A stretch of 64,000 nucleotides of DNA from Diphasiastrum complanatum (GCA_029204225.1 CM055095.1:43196862-43260861), one strand, 5' to 3'; shown: positions 23,100 through 34,998, numbered from the stretch's first letter. Made by a program: numbers and translations. Notes: generated from the letters alone by a model not told the origin.

Positions 23100-24190
23100 C
23101 ATTTAATATACAAAATCTCTCTGTGTGTCTATTGACTATTGGCTTGTATAAATTTGCATGCTTTTTGAATTTTTTTTATAATCCGTCGATTTTGTATTAT
23201 GACGAATTTGGATTCTTCTATGAAACCATTGGAAAAGTTGCAATAGATAATTGTTCTTTATGCTAGTCCCACCATGTTCTATACTTTTATGAAATGCCGC
23301 TCTTGCTTGCCAATGAGATTTTTCCATTCCTTGCGATGACTATATGCTAAGACTTTCACAATTTCTTGCAAAGAATGTCGAATGATGCCGTAATATGTGC
23401 TACATGTCATAAAAACAAAATACAAATTATTACCAAAAGTATCTAAATTAATTGCACGTGTTTGTCTACACTAGTGCAACATCAAAATCTTACCATATAA
23501 TGAGTTATATGATCTAAACCCCATGCACTTCAAACTGCATCCACAAATTCACTAGTTGTTTTCTATATTATTTGTACATCAGTATTTGAAATTTTATCTT
23601 TTCTCAAGTATCCCACCATGTTGTCTAATTTTCTCCAAACTTTTACTTTGTGTACACGAGTAGGACCTTCTTCGAAATCTTGAGTTGCAGCTATTATCTC
23701 TTTCCAAACTGAGTATTGAATCTTGGATTGTTTGCCAGAATAATTTGATAAAAATCTACGAGCTTTGGATCCTCCAATGCTCGACTTGCATGGAATATTT
23801 CTTGTTATACCTGATAGCTTGTCATCTTTTTTTATTTTAACGTGGCCTTTATGTAAGCCTACTTTAGACAACACATCCTCTAATCTGGAAATAGCTTCCT
23901 TCACAGCTGCCTTTGGCTCGGAATTCCATGCAAACAAGATGTGAAGATATATTATTTTTTCTTTTATACGCACCTCTGCATGCAATGTACAAATATGAAT
24001 ATTTGAAGAGGAATCAGTAGTACGGGTTTCCAATTAGGATCTTCTCGATCTCTTGATATTTCTACACTCCTTGTCATGTCTTTTTTTGTCTTCATGCAAT
24101 ACAAACAAGGGTGTTTAGAGTTAGCACCATGGGATACATTGAACATACATTTTAATGTCTTTAGATCTCCTGCTAAATGCCATTATATCT
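23100..24190 (-). pseudogene. Unrecognised coding remnant with a Cys-x2-Cys motif
   Basis: Minus-strand reading from about 24,190 gives LAGDLKTLKCMFNVSHGANSKHPCLYC and then a charged region. The 24,033-23,563 frame (156 codons) continues with a predicted helical segment (KAAVKEAISRLEDVLSKVG) and a basic region. Further exon-like text appears around 23,400-23,230 (RHSLQEIVKVL, HRKEWKNLIGKQ). The GDLK...HPCxxC arrangement is a general feature of some uncharacterised transposon-associated proteins, but I cannot assign one. It is on the same strand as CACTA-1 and could be its distal part or a separate element. Confidence 0.4.
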
Positions 24191-24224
24191 TGTAGCATGT
24201 ATTGTTGTTGGATTTTCCTCCAAC

Positions 24225-25420
24225 AAAAATACGCAATATTTTGTTCACCAAATTAATTCACCTGATGCGTGGCCCAAAATCTATGCATTAAAGACTTTGA
24301 CAAGATCTTGGCAATGTTGATTTAAAAACGGTTCAATGTTACTAGTTTTCTACATATGCATTGTTACAATTTCCACCTACCCATCACTTGCTAATTTTAA
24401 CTCCTCTTTAATGCATACTCGTGGACTGTAATTTTGCTCCGTTGATTTGGTATACGTTTTATTTGTCTAAATTAATAATTTTCATGAATTGCAATATTGC
24501 TCCCTTGAATTGGATTTCGAAAATGTCAATACAATGGCACATGAAAGATGTTCCAGTATAATAATTCGATACTAAAATACTTTCTAAACCTACCTATATA
24601 GCCCAATGAGAAGCAAAAAATATATTTTTTAGTTTTAACTTTGGTAACAAGCACACTTTGCTTTTGATTACAGCCGGTTTCAAAAAAAAACATCTAGCAT
24701 GCACCCAAGACAAAAACTTAGTTGCACCATAATACAGTAAGATTACCAAACACAATATATCCAACATGTTTTTTTTTTTTACAAATGTAGGTAGTTTCAC
24801 TCCATTTCATCTAACTATGACACTATATGTAAAAGCAAATGACAAACAAAACCTGTAAAAAGCTCAAATACATTGACGCTCATGCATAAAGCATACAACA
24901 TACTCTCCTTTATTTTCATATTAATAAAGAATGTTAACACCATAATCTCATCAACAATACATCCAAAGTAACTAATTACAAGTATTTGTTGATGTTAGTT
25001 TGCGCAATATTTCATGCACCAGGATTTTCCACCTGATGGATGGCCAAAAGTCTACGCATTAAAAACATTGACAAGATTTTGGCAATGGTAATCAAGAAAT
25101 GTTCAATGTTGTAATATGCATTTTACAATACCCACTTATCCATCACATTGTTAGAATACCTACCTACTATGCACTTAAATAAGAAACTTAGTCACATCAT
25201 AATACAATAAAATTATCAAACACAACACACATTCAAGATGCTCTAATTTTGTAAATGTAGGTAGTTTCACTCCTTCATATCCAAGTATCACAATACACAT
25301 GAAAATAAAAAAATGAACCAAAGAAAAATGGCTTCAAGAAACTCAAATACACCAAGAATCATGAATAAAGCATACAATTTGCTTCTTTTTTATATTAATA
25401 AAGAATGCAACTGCTATAAT
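24225..25420. repeat. Diverged direct repeat
   Basis: 24,225-24,395 resembles 25,000-25,150 (GCAATATTT, CACCTGATG.GTGGCC, CATTAAA.AC.TTGACAAGAT), and 24,700-24,800 resembles 25,185-25,290 (CATAATACA.TAA, AATGTAGGTAGTTTCACTCC). No coding is seen in either unit. Confidence 0.65.
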
Positions 25421-25512
25421 CTCAACAGCAACACGTCTAAAATAATCTCATCAACGGCACGTCTAATCTCATCTACATCTTATGAAAATCAAACACTCTT
25501 CTAGTTGATGTG

Positions 25513-25733
25513 TTCACTGCACATGTAAATCACACATTACAACTAGCCCCATTCACATTGAAGTACCTGAAACACAATCACAAATATTGCAATCTCATAT
25601 CACTACCCAAGCAATGCCCATTAATATGCTCATTGCCACATGTAGATCACACATTACAACTAGCCCCATACACATCAAGGTACTTGACACAATCACAAAT
25701 ATTGCAATCTAATATTACTACCCAGACAATGCC
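25513..25733. repeat. Tandem duplication, unit about 112 bp, two copies
   Basis: Both copies share ATCACACATTACAACTAGCCCC, AATCACAAATATTGCAATCT and TACCCA.ACAATGCC. The surrounding AT-rich DNA up to 26,540 shows nothing else that I can support. Confidence 0.8.
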
Positions 25734-26545
25734 TACACAGCACCCTTGTGGAAAAATACGAATCAATCGACTAGCATTTTTTTTTGCACGTCCATTTTTT
25801 GTGTGATTATGACAAACTATCATAAACTTGTGAACATTGTGTCCGCTAATTATGAATCCTCCAAAGTATTGAACATGTCGATACAATGTTGAAAGTGAAT
25901 ACCTTGACTATTGAACATGTCTACTGTTAATATTGACATCAAACTAAAATCATAAATTGATATGTTGTGTACCTGTTCTTTTCTTTTGGGAAAAATAATA
26001 ATATCATGCAAAAATTAAGTGAAGAGAATGTATTTTCCAACAATACAACTACATAAAACCTGTTCAGATATTATTGTCTATCTGATAAAGTATTATGATC
26101 CACCACCTAAAAATACTGGATATTTTAGCTTGTAAAAAACCAATCATTGTGATTATTAATCATTTGATGCTATTAGTTAATATCTAGGTTCTAAGCTAAG
26201 TTGAAGATCGGAATTTGCTTACAGTTGCAAACAAATCATGTATTCGTGTTGGATTTTTTACAGCCGTTTGAAAGCCTGCCCAACAAATGGATACTATCAA
26301 TCACTATTAAATAAGTATATGTCAAAGAATAATTATAGCCATAGTAGTATATCATGTGAATGTCAAGAATTACTAGTTGTATGTAACTGTAAACAAACTC
26401 CTATGTACACAAGATAGACATTGCTTGAATGATTACTTGAGCATTAACCTAATCCTAGATACTCATGCATTGTCCACATTACAATGGCATGTAGTGTAAA
26501 CTCCCTCTAGGGGTGCAAAATGTCATATACATTCATCCCCTTCCA

Positions 26546-27129
26546 CTAATCTTCCAACTCGTCAATAAGCGGTTCCTTGCGTTGGCCAGGAATTAGAAGT
26601 GCCAATATAATGTGTCTCTTTTTTGTACTAAACCAAGGAGGAATATTATAATTTACCAAGCAAATAGACCAAATGGACCACGTAGTTGCTCGTACACCAA
26701 AGGGGTTCACACCATCTGTTGCAAGACCAAATCTCACATTTCTTGACTCATTGGCAAAGCTTGGATACTCTTTGTTGATGTGCTTCCATGCAGGTGAATC
26801 TGAAGGTACCCTCATTATCCCATCCGTAGAGGTATGGTGTGCATGTCAGTCCATAAGTTGTGCAAGAGATTTACAATGAAATAATTGTTGCAATCATAAA
26901 ATTACTGAAAAATGTCGTAAGACTTTGCACGGAAAGGTTGCCCCTTGCAAATCATCTCTATATCGAGGAGTATCACAAATGGGACATTTCTTGAGTGTTT
27001 CGTACCTTCCTCGATATAAAATACAATCTTTTAGACATGCCTGATATTGCTTGTAGTTCATCTAGATGTTAGACAACATCTTTCGTGCCTCATCTCTTGT
27101 CTCAGGCATGACATTTTCTTCTGGAAAAT
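26546..27129 (-). pseudogene. TNP2-type (Transposase_21) transposase core
   Basis: Reading from 27,129 gives EARKMLSNI, YKQYQACLKDCILYRGRYETLKKCPICDTPRY (the two-Cys zinc-binding segment of TNP2), KVLRHF, then MRVPSDSPAWKHINKEYPSFANESRNVRFGLATDGVNPFG, the most conserved TNP2 stretch, and the WSICLVNYNIPPW and ILALLIPGQ words. It catalyses excision and insertion of CACTA elements in active relatives. Two or more in-frame stops and a frame change separate these blocks, and the C-terminal half is missing. Confidence 0.88.
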
Positions 27130-27245
27130 TTTGTTTTTCAATACTCTATACATGACAAAAGAAGTTATTGTAAAAAAATTATCACTAGATGTCCAAATTG
27201 TGAATTTTGTTTCAAAGCAAAAATGACAAGTAGATGAAAAAAAAT

Positions 27246-27725
27246 TTACTCAAATAATGATGTGAGGCTTTGGTTACTCCATCTATATTTGGCTTGAAGA
27301 TTTAATAGAAGTAGAGAAATCGCCAAACGAGATGTCTTTGCTCCAGGATACAATGCGGTCTTTGATTCTTCACGCAATTTCTTTTCTTCTTTAGACAAAA
27401 GTGCCTCCTCATCTTGTTCATTGTGTCTAGCTGCACTATTGTTCTCGTACATATCATCCAACATGTCTCCCATGACTTCAAATTCATCATTCATTGGAAG
27501 CTCATTTTCATCGTTGGAACTTGTTTGCGAAGAAGTAGATCTAGATGAGCTAGATTCAGATGCATTAGTCTCTTGATTAATGCGCTCATCAATTTCCATC
27601 ATCTCTTTTAAGCCTTGACGTAGACGACGAGGTAATTGCTTTATATGAGGACCATTGTATTGCATTCGTCATCTACGTCGACCATTACGAGGATTATTGT
27701 CTCCAACGCTAAATGAGGATGAAGA
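27246..27725 (-). pseudogene. TNP2 N-terminal exon
   Basis: 139-codon frame with a basic start (IKQLPRRLRQGLKEM), a Ser-rich and acidic middle, and a C-terminal TALYPGAKTSRLAISLLLLNLQAKYRWSNQSLTSL, the conserved segment just before the TNP2 core. A Ser-rich extension is readable up to about 27,725 past a stop. An intron probably separates it from 27,129. Confidence 0.75.
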
Positions 27726-28111
27726 ATCCTATATACCAAAATAACAAGAAGTAGGTTGAAACAATGCTTGATAAACATTTCCTCCCAATACTTGATAGAT
27801 CTAAATGTTGCATATGAATATAAATTACCTCTTTGTTTAAGAAGTATGAACATACCAATGTATCTATTAGACATTTTTCTTTTCAACTTATTAACATTCA
27901 ATGAACTCAAGAATTGCACGCTTCTACATATTTACATATTTATGAATTTCACATTCATTAGCTTTCACTTATTACCTTATGTAAACATCTAGGCAAATGA
28001 TGAATAATGCTTCTAACATTTGACATATTTAATGACACAAACCAAATACAATCAAGATGCATGGATTATACATCTCTGCATATCAACAAAATTTAAATCT
28101 TCACATTTGAC

Positions 28112-29054
28112 TTATTGTCTTTTGCAAACATTTGGGTAGAGGACGGTTGAAACTATACTTGATGAACAATTCCTGGTGCGTTCTTCAAACTCATAATTCG
28201 TCAATAGAGGGTGGCCAATGGAACTATTTATATATGCAGCAATGTTTCCATGCACATCTGGATGTCCATCAATGTATGTACGATTTGCCCTTGAGATGTT
28301 GTCTCCTTGCATGCGTTGCTCCTCTAAAGAACAAGCATTTGAATTCAAGCCATATACTTGCATCCTCCATTGGTGACGACACAAAGCATGCCAGTCACCC
28401 CAATTGTATTGAGGTCCTGCATATGGCATCAATGTCACAACACTATTTAGAGGGACCTCAATACTACTCACTGCAAAAAGGCCCAAATCAGCCTTAGTGT
28501 TCACTAGGCATGATCATGTACATTTGACCCCAATACATAAATGGTGTTCCATTTAATGGTAATGGTGATTGCAGTGGCCAACACGAATATCTACTTCTAA
28601 TGAAAGTTTTTACTAATGGTTGCAAGCTAGGTGGAAGAGGAAGGTTAGACAAAAAACCTAGAATGTCTTTTGACACATCAACAGTGTGTAGTAATTTGTA
28701 ATTATCTTTCAAACTAGTCATAATACATCCAAGACGTGTTCTCTTTTTTAAAGAGGTGGTCAAGTTTGTGGAATCCACGTGGAGTATCGTGGAGTATCGT
28801 GGAGGACTCATGTGCAACATCCAAGATCGGTGTGGTTGGGTGTAAGGAACGTTCTAGAGATTTGGAAACATGGATTGAATCACAAGGCATTGATGAACTA
28901 ATTATATCATGCAAGGGGTCATCATCAACAAGAGCATCATCTAAGGCCAAAGATGATCCAAAATCAATATTCATGTGATTTATCCTATTAATAATATTCT
29001 CGATCTCTCTTGCAACTCTTTTTCTTGAAACCAGCTTATGTTCCTTCTTCTGCA
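28112..29054 (-). pseudogene. SET-like domain protein remnant inside CACTA-1
   Basis: A clean acceptor (TTTTGCAG) precedes 29,054. The first frame (to 28,714) is charged, the second (28,820-28,494) has LPPSLQPLVKTF and FMYWGQMY, and the third (28,504-28,112) reads KADLGLFAVSSIEVPLNSVVT, an YAGPQYNW block, RTYIDGHPDVHGNIAAYINSS and LLTNYEFEE. The GLFA...V...G opening and the late N-x-A-x-x-INSS..PN/TNCEF pattern resemble the start and the N-H-type core of SET methyltransferase domains, with the usual HSC/N triad altered. At least two frame changes break it. Function is unknown; a captured or co-transposed gene is possible. Confidence 0.5.
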
Positions 29055-29077
29055 AAAGTTGAAAATGTTAGATGTAT

Positions 29078-29080
<3 letters not shown>

Positions 29081-29164
<84 letters not shown>
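29081..29164. repeat. (TC)n microsatellite
   Basis: 84-bp uninterrupted tract just upstream (minus sense) of the acceptor of the SET-like exon, so it lies in an intron. CA-rich DNA (ACACACACAAACACATGCATGC) follows at 29,218-29,262. Confidence 0.98.
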
Positions 29165-29167
<3 letters not shown>

Positions 29168-29439
29168 CATGAAACATAAACTAATATATAACACAAACCA
29201 TAGACCAGTAGCATAAAACACACACACAAACACATGCATGCATGCACACACACACACCCACTCACACCCACCCTAAACACACATGAAGAGAAAAATAGAG
29301 AGAACATTATAGAGTGCTAATCAAAACTCTTGAACCACACGACTATATCCTACTCCGCAATGTCACCACATGCTCCCTCCCTACGGCATTTGGGCTTTTT
29401 TGTGGAACTCATCTTCTAACAAAAAACATTTGAACCGTG

Positions 29440-29512
29440 CCTTTAACGGAAGAAAACAAGGGCTACACACCTTCCTAGAATTGGGAGTGTTGGTTACCTT
29501 TAACTCTTTCAT

Positions 29513-29598
<86 letters not shown>
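29440..29598. repeat. CT-tract repeat with conserved leader
   Basis: The leader ACAAGGGCTACACACCTTCC...AACTCTTTC resembles the reverse complement of 6,826-6,870 and is followed by (TC)n at 29,515-29,598. It belongs to the family of leaders that carry a CT tract. Confidence 0.6.
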
Positions 29599-29600
<2 letters not shown>

Positions 29601-29662
29601 ATGAGTCTATTACGGGTGATTGGATATGGAAATCAAGATTAACTACATCTTTCGATTTTTTT

Positions 29663-29800
29663 CTTTTAGAAGCAAGTGAGGGATTAACTTCATCTAATCA
29701 TTCTATTTGGATTTCTCCTTTTAGAAGCAAGTGAGAGATTAACTTCATCTAATTATTCTATTTGGATTTTTCCTTTTAGAAGCAAGTGAGAGATTAACTT
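29663..29800. repeat. 58-bp tandem repeat, about 2.4 copies
   Basis: TTTTAGAAGCAAGTGAG.GATTAACTTC repeats three times, separated by ATCTAAT.ATTCTATTTGGATTT; near-perfect. Confidence 0.9.
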
Positions 29801-29821
29801 CAAAGTATCGTGGCACTTATC

Positions 29822-30097
29822 CTATCGCTCAATATTTATTGGCCAAACTGTACTTGAAGTGCCATAAGGGTCAAAGATTAAAGCATTTCCAAAAAGACAC
29901 TTTAAAGAGTTCACCTCTAGTTCTCTTGGATTCTCTGTGTGCACTCCATTGGCCCAAATATGATCATTGACAATCTTTCTTGTCCGAATTCTAAGGCCTT
30001 TGCATTGTGTGCATGTACATGGTATCCTCTCATCATATTCTGGTTGAAACTGGTCCAATAATCCAATTGCAAATTGCACAAATTCTTTCAATGTCAT
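29822..30097 (-). pseudogene. Transpos_assoc domain exon of CACTA-1
   Basis: 91-codon frame: EFVQFAIGLL, then ERIPCTCTQCKGLRIRTRKIVNDHIWANGV, matching the C-x-C-x2-C...H plan of the transposase-associated domain at the N-terminus of plant CACTA proteins. The corresponding exon of CACTA-2 is at 37,848-37,997. Confidence 0.75.
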
Positions 30098-30177
30098 TCA
30101 AGTGAAAATTGACAAATTCTAATATGTGACGAATTGTAACATGTGACAAAAATTGACAAAATAGTCTTTGTACATTT

Positions 30178-30290
30178 AGTGCATTTGCAACCTTCATTTG
30201 TGATGGAGTGGTGTCTTGGCTTTCCAAAGAGCAATATACTATATCACAATCCTCAACCAAATCGGAGTACATCACTATTACAAATGAAAA
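30178..30290 (+). pseudogene. Copia RNase H fragment
   Basis: A plus-strand frame reads SAFATFICDGVVSWLSKEQ followed by SQSSTKSEY, clearly the RNase H region of Copia-B (SAFATFLCDEVVSWLSKKQ...SSTESEY). About 37 codons without flanking copia sequence, inside an intron of CACTA-1 in the opposite direction. Confidence 0.85.
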
Positions 30291-30317
30291 AATTATGACG
30301 TAAATCAATATACATAC

Positions 30318-30491
30318 ATGTGATGGATCAATAGGCGGTCTACGTCGACTGATGGAAGAGCTTGAAGATGAACCAGTCAATAGTTGTTCATTGTACTTTA
30401 GTCTTGCTTGTTCCTTTTTTCTGTGATAGAGCTCAATTCTTTTTTCTTTCTCTAAATCATGTGGAGGTATGATAATTTCCCTAGAATTCAT
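30318..30491 (-). pseudogene. CACTA-1 5' exon (charged, Ser-rich)
   Basis: Encodes a Lys/Glu-rich helix (EKEKRIELYHRKKEQARLKY) and a Ser run then SRRRPPIDPSH, ending at a GTATGT donor. No family recognised; assigned to CACTA-1 by strand and position. Confidence 0.45.
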
Positions 30492-30599
30492 AATTCCAAT
30501 TGAATGTCATTGTAAGAAGTAATTTGCAAGAAAAATTATACACTCATATTCAAATAACAGACAAAGTACAATTGATGTCAATATCAATAACAATATATA

Positions 30600-30695
30600 C
30601 TTGCTGTTGCGATCATGAGATGAATCGTTATTTGATGATGATGACATTGTCAATGACATATACACACTGTAGTCAGCTACTCTATACCACATCAT
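30600..30695 (-). pseudogene. CACTA-1 putative first exon
   Basis: Reads SSSSNNDSSHDRNSK up to a GTATAT donor. It parallels the first exons of CACTA-2 (SSDGESSDEGINVNK, donor at 37,764) and CACTA-3 (QSSDDDTTQVNK, donor at 53,594). Confidence 0.5.
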
Positions 30696-30699
30696 AAGT

Positions 30700-31985
30700 A
30701 ATCATTATGAGACCGTATGTACTGAACAAATAAAATTTGTTAGAGACATGCCAACATCTCATCCATGTATATTCTACTTATGCTTAATGTAAATCTAATA
30801 TTCTAGTAACATTGCTATCAAGAAAAGACAACACATGACAAGCAATCAAAATGAGGTTCATACTGACAAATGTTAGACATCAGTAGATAGTGCGCACAAG
30901 CCTATCTCAACTAATTTAAAGACCAAATAGCACTCAATATTTGAAGCATTCAGTTTGAACCCTTGTCCAAGATGAGTGATGATCTCACTCAATCTTTCTT
31001 TCAAGATGGAATGATCAAAATCAAACAATCAGTCATATACTCAATTGATTCATTGCCCACTCAATCACTCATTTGATTAATTAATACTTGGCTCGAGTTA
31101 GCACACACCAACAATTAAAAAGATATATCATATAGGTCACATATAAGCAAAAAATTTCTATTTGACCATATAATTATGTCATCAAATTATATCAAATCTA
31201 TGACACCTAGATTATTAATAAACTAAATGTTTTATGACATCACCGATTATGTCATAAAATCTTAAAAAACTTGTCAAATTACTTGTTTAATAATAATATG
31301 TACTATTTCTTATCTCATGATTTTGTCTTGTATGTCAAATCTCAAGAAAAATCAAATTTATAACAATATAAAACTAGTTTTAACAACTAAATACTACCAT
31401 AATGATCTTTGAATCGATTTTTTTATGTTCCATCATATTAAAAAAAAAAATTATGTAAAATCCTACAATAAAATATTCTCATAAAATCTAGAAAAGATTA
31501 TGAGAAGATTGAATGAGATTTAAAGCATGCAAGCCCATGTGGGGGACCCTCTCACGTGTGAAGAGAGGGGAAAAAAACCGTGTGGAACATCCACGCGTAG
31601 ATATCGCGTGGATAACTTCTGCATGGATAATCCACGCGAAACTTGAATGCCAATAGAATAGCATTTTCGCGAGCATTCTTGCTCCTCTTCTTTTGCTTTC
31701 AAGTTTTATAGGTTTTTCCTAATCTAGTGTTTAGTGTTCTTGATTGCTATTGCTCTTCCAAGCTCTATAGATCTTGCTTGATTGCTTGCTTCCTTCCTTG
31801 CTAGTGATCTTGTTCTTGCTATTGCTTGCTCTATTGATCTTGCTTGGTATTGATCTTGCTTGTTCTTGCTTACTATTGATCTATTGCTTTCTTGTCATTG
31901 CTTACTCTTCTAATCTAACAGTCTTCACTACTCTTTCACTCCCATTTTTCACTACTTTCTAACTTTTAAAGTTTTTTTTGCTACA
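30700..31985. other. Shared upstream region between divergent CACTA-1 genes
   Basis: AT-rich, no coding. 31,735-31,910 is a low-complexity CTTGCT/ATTGAT stretch directly upstream of the 31,986 exon and may be its 5' leader. CGCGTGGATAA/CCACGCG words recur at 31,583-31,640. Confidence 0.4.
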
Positions 31986-32165
31986 ATGTCTTCAAGTGGT
32001 AGCTCAAGTGGAAGGTCAAGTGGGAGACCATCTAGGAGAAGAGCTCGTGAGGAGCCCGAAGAATATAATCAAGAGTGGTTTGAGAATCTATCTCCTCAAC
32101 AAAGAGATAGAATCAAAAATCTTGTGTTAACTTCTTCGGGTGAATCATTCGAGAGGAGCTTCCAA
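31986..32165 (+). pseudogene. Transposase_24/TNPA-like N-terminal exon of CACTA-1
   Basis: Opens with MSSSGSSSGRSSGRPSRRR and has EWFENLSPQQRDRIKNLVL, which lines up with the N-termini at 35,335-35,559 (TMSPEQRVAIRQMLL) and 53,025-53,279 (SLTPEQKAKLQSML). It is oriented away from the TNP2-side exons at 30,695. Homology stops near 32,165, where unrelated sequence begins. Confidence 0.6.
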
Positions 32166-33050
32166 GGATGCCCCTTCCCTGGTTTAAGCAAGGACCAGCT
32201 GTGAGCCAGCGCTCAAACACTTGTAAAATCCAGTGCTGAGAATCCCAAGAGGAAGAGCAAAAGACAACGCTCTCTCTACACTTCTTTCTTGACTTCCGTT
32301 GGAGGGCTTCCGGTTTTTCTTGTTCTTCACTGCCATTGAAGGTGCTGCCTACTGAACCAATTGAGATACTGTCTTTAATTGTTGAAAGACCTGTATCATG
32401 TCACTTTTGGTAGCAACTGCTGCTTCTTGAATGAGTTTGAGGTGCACATAAGGGGTTGTTCTGAAGGTGCTATCACAACAATGTGCTATTCTTGCAGGTG
32501 ATGCCACATATTTCTATTTTTTCATAGGCTGATTCAGAGTTGATGAATTGATTTCTTAGCTAAATCATGGATTTCCATGTTTGGATTCTCAGAGTTTGTG
32601 ATTCAGAGATGAATCTAAAAGATGAATGCAAAACTAATTATTGCTAGCTATTGTTACCTATTGGGTGCTTACCAAAATACAGGAAGATAAAGGAGCTCAA
32701 AATTACCTGAAGTTGACGGCTCCATCTTGCTGGTGGACTTATTGTCCTCAATCCTTGCAATGCACTGCTTCTCCACTTGTTAGGTCAGCCTTGCCTCTTC
32801 TCCTCTATTTTCTTTGATGCTAAACTCCTCTTGCCCTACTTTGATGCTAACTGACTCCTCTTGCCCTAGTTTGATACTTGTAAGGCTTGTCTTTATTTAA
32901 CCTTTCAGTATGAAGGGTCCCATTCAGTCATAACAAGCAGTTAAGTCCACTGTTGATTTTCCAATTGACACACCTCACATATTTAATATAATACATTGAC
33001 ATGGGGTAGACCAATTACCATGTCGCTCTTTTCAAAATGACTCAAAAATT
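32166..33050. other. Anonymous insertion-like sequence
   Basis: No ORF recognised. A short imperfect tandem (CTCCTCTTGCCCTA.TTTGAT, about 32,824-32,875) is present. It interrupts the preceding exon. Confidence 0.4.
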
Positions 33051-33055
33051 GAAGT

Positions 33056-33800
33056 TCAAGTGATCAAGCTGATGATGCCAACAAATAAATTAGGAGAGAT
33101 TTGTTGAAATTTGACAAGCATACAATACATAATCAATATCAGTCTATATGTTCCTCTTCCTTTGACACCTATAGCAATTGCAATATTTACCTCCTTATTA
33201 GTGCATTTATTATCAAAGAAGGGAACTTGAAAGTTTTTTAAAGTTATTGTAGCAAACTGAGATAAGGTTTTGCAATAGTTTAGAGATATATAATACTTGC
33301 TCAATGTTCCTCAATTCTTGTGGTGTATCAATCACAACGGAAACAATTTTATGAATTGGAATTTGATTGCCATCACCTAAACATACTTGTCTTTGCTCAT
33401 CAATCCAATCCACAAAAGTACAAAATGATCACTCTATGAGATGTCATATGTTGGGTGCATGCAAAATCTCTCAACTAACCATCATGTTTCTAATCCAAAG
33501 AAGCTAAAAAGAGTTTAGGATTGTTTATACCATCACACTTCTTCTCTTTAGCAAAGTTGTCGATCTCCTTAGCCTAAACCTTGCCCTTCTTAAGATCAAA
33601 TGTCTTTTGTTTGTAGTAAAATTTGTCCTAATGGCATTCCTTGCCACAATAGTTTTATGCACCATGCTTCTTGCCTTTGCTTCCATCAATTTAAATTGTG
33701 AAATCAGCATCATGACATGCACTATAAGAGGAATTCTTCTTTTTTTGAAATTTCTTATAGTCTTTAGCAAGAAATGCATGACTTGATGGCTCTAGCAATG
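33056..33800 (-). pseudogene. Copia knuckle/protease-region fragment
   Basis: The 33,413-33,213 frame reads QVCLGDGNQIPIHKI and VLYISKLLQNLISV, the protease-to-GAG_pre-integrase segment of copia polyproteins. Upstream (to about 33,780), in another frame, are basic text and a NYCGKECH-like knuckle remnant. Frames are broken and no other domain is recognisable. Confidence 0.6.
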
Positions 33801-34500
33801 TAAATTCGCATTTACAAAAACTAAGGCATTGGCCTTTTCAGTCCCCAAGCAATTCCTCTTCAGAGTGGCTATATTGCCAAAACTCCATAATCGCTCGCAG
33901 TGAGATGAGCTCCCATCATGGCTAAGGACACGAATTGCAAGCTTCTGCAATTGTGGTGTATTTGCCCCATAATTCCTCCCACCACAAGGCTAAACTGTGA
34001 AGGAACCTATCAACATGTGTTTATCACCTTTTGAATTATCTATGGCCTTCACAAAGTATGTCTTACCACATGAATAACAAAGAACACCTTAAATAGTTTG
34101 ACTCCTAGTATCATTCCAACCATCACCAATCAAAGAGACGCCCTCATAAAGGATGAGTAACCATCAACTTATGGCCGTGAAAATTTGACTAAACCCAGGC
34201 TTATAAAAAGGTGCGTCAGGAGGCTTTGACACCTATAGACACTTTCAATGTGGCTCATACTTGGGACAAACCCTTTCCCTAGTCTCGTAGGTCTATAAGG
34301 AGTCCACCAGCTCAATTTTCAATAAAATCGACATTCCTTACGATTATACGACCTCATGTAATCAAGAAGATGATTGAGCATTTTTGCCCTAATTGCCAAT
34401 CCAACCTAACCCTTGAGCTTTTCCAAGTTGATGGCTAGGTTGATCAACCAACTCCATAATTCTAGGGATTTGGTCCTCTAATTTAGGAATCATTAACAAA
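33801..34500. other. Anonymous sequence
   Basis: No gene or repeat supported on either strand. Confidence 0.35.
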
Positions 34501-34650
34501 AAAAACTTGATCAACCCTATGAACATGATCTAACATATTCTAGAGTAGATTCACACGTGGCAACATGGACTCACACGTGTGGGACCCATCAATATACATA
34601 TTTACATGGTTTAATCAAGCCAAGTTTGCCAAATTTGACAATTTCTCACA
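34500..34650 (-). repeat. LTR fragment of a Copia-A/B relative
   Basis: In the minus sense it begins TGTGAGAAATTG at 34,650, as do the Copia-A LTRs, and contains CACACGTGTG and CACACGTGGC boxes. The other end is not defined. Confidence 0.5.
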
Positions 34651-34998
34651 ATTTAGAGTAGGACATACTTATGGTTCGGAACTAGGCAATTTCATGGATA
34701 GATATGCCTTGTGACAGTTTTGACAACCTCGGTTACGTTTGTAGTTAGAAAGAAGATATCCCCGCAGCATGAGGGACGGTAGAGATGAAATAGATCAAAG
34801 TCAGTACTCCACAAGGGCCGAGATCATTGCTGCACTACAACAACAGCCCGAGTGGTGGAATAAAGTCCTAAAGGATAGTAGGGCGTTAGCGTGGAAAAGG
34901 ATCAATCCTTTTTATATGCCGATCAGATGAAGAAATCTCTAGCCAACAGAGCAACCGCGAGTCGAAGTGGTGAACTGGCCGGTAATTTCAGGAATTTC

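Larger units (their letters stand above)
26546..30695 (-). mobile_element. CACTA-1: decayed En/Spm-type transposon, TNP2 side
   Basis: Minus-strand order: a short first exon ending in a GT donor (30,695-30,600), a Ser-rich exon (30,491-30,318), a Transpos_assoc domain (30,097-29,822), a SET-like segment (29,054-28,112), a TNP2 N-terminal exon (27,725-27,246) and the TNP2 core (27,129-26,546). The DUF4218/DUF4216 C-terminal domains seen in CACTA-2 were not found. No CACTA terminus was identified. Simple repeats and a copia fragment lie in its introns. Confidence 0.8.

Noticed and set aside
34810-34850. CACTACAACAACAGCC as a CACTA terminus
   Set aside because: No subterminal palindromes nearby and the neighbouring sequence does not match the two ends found.
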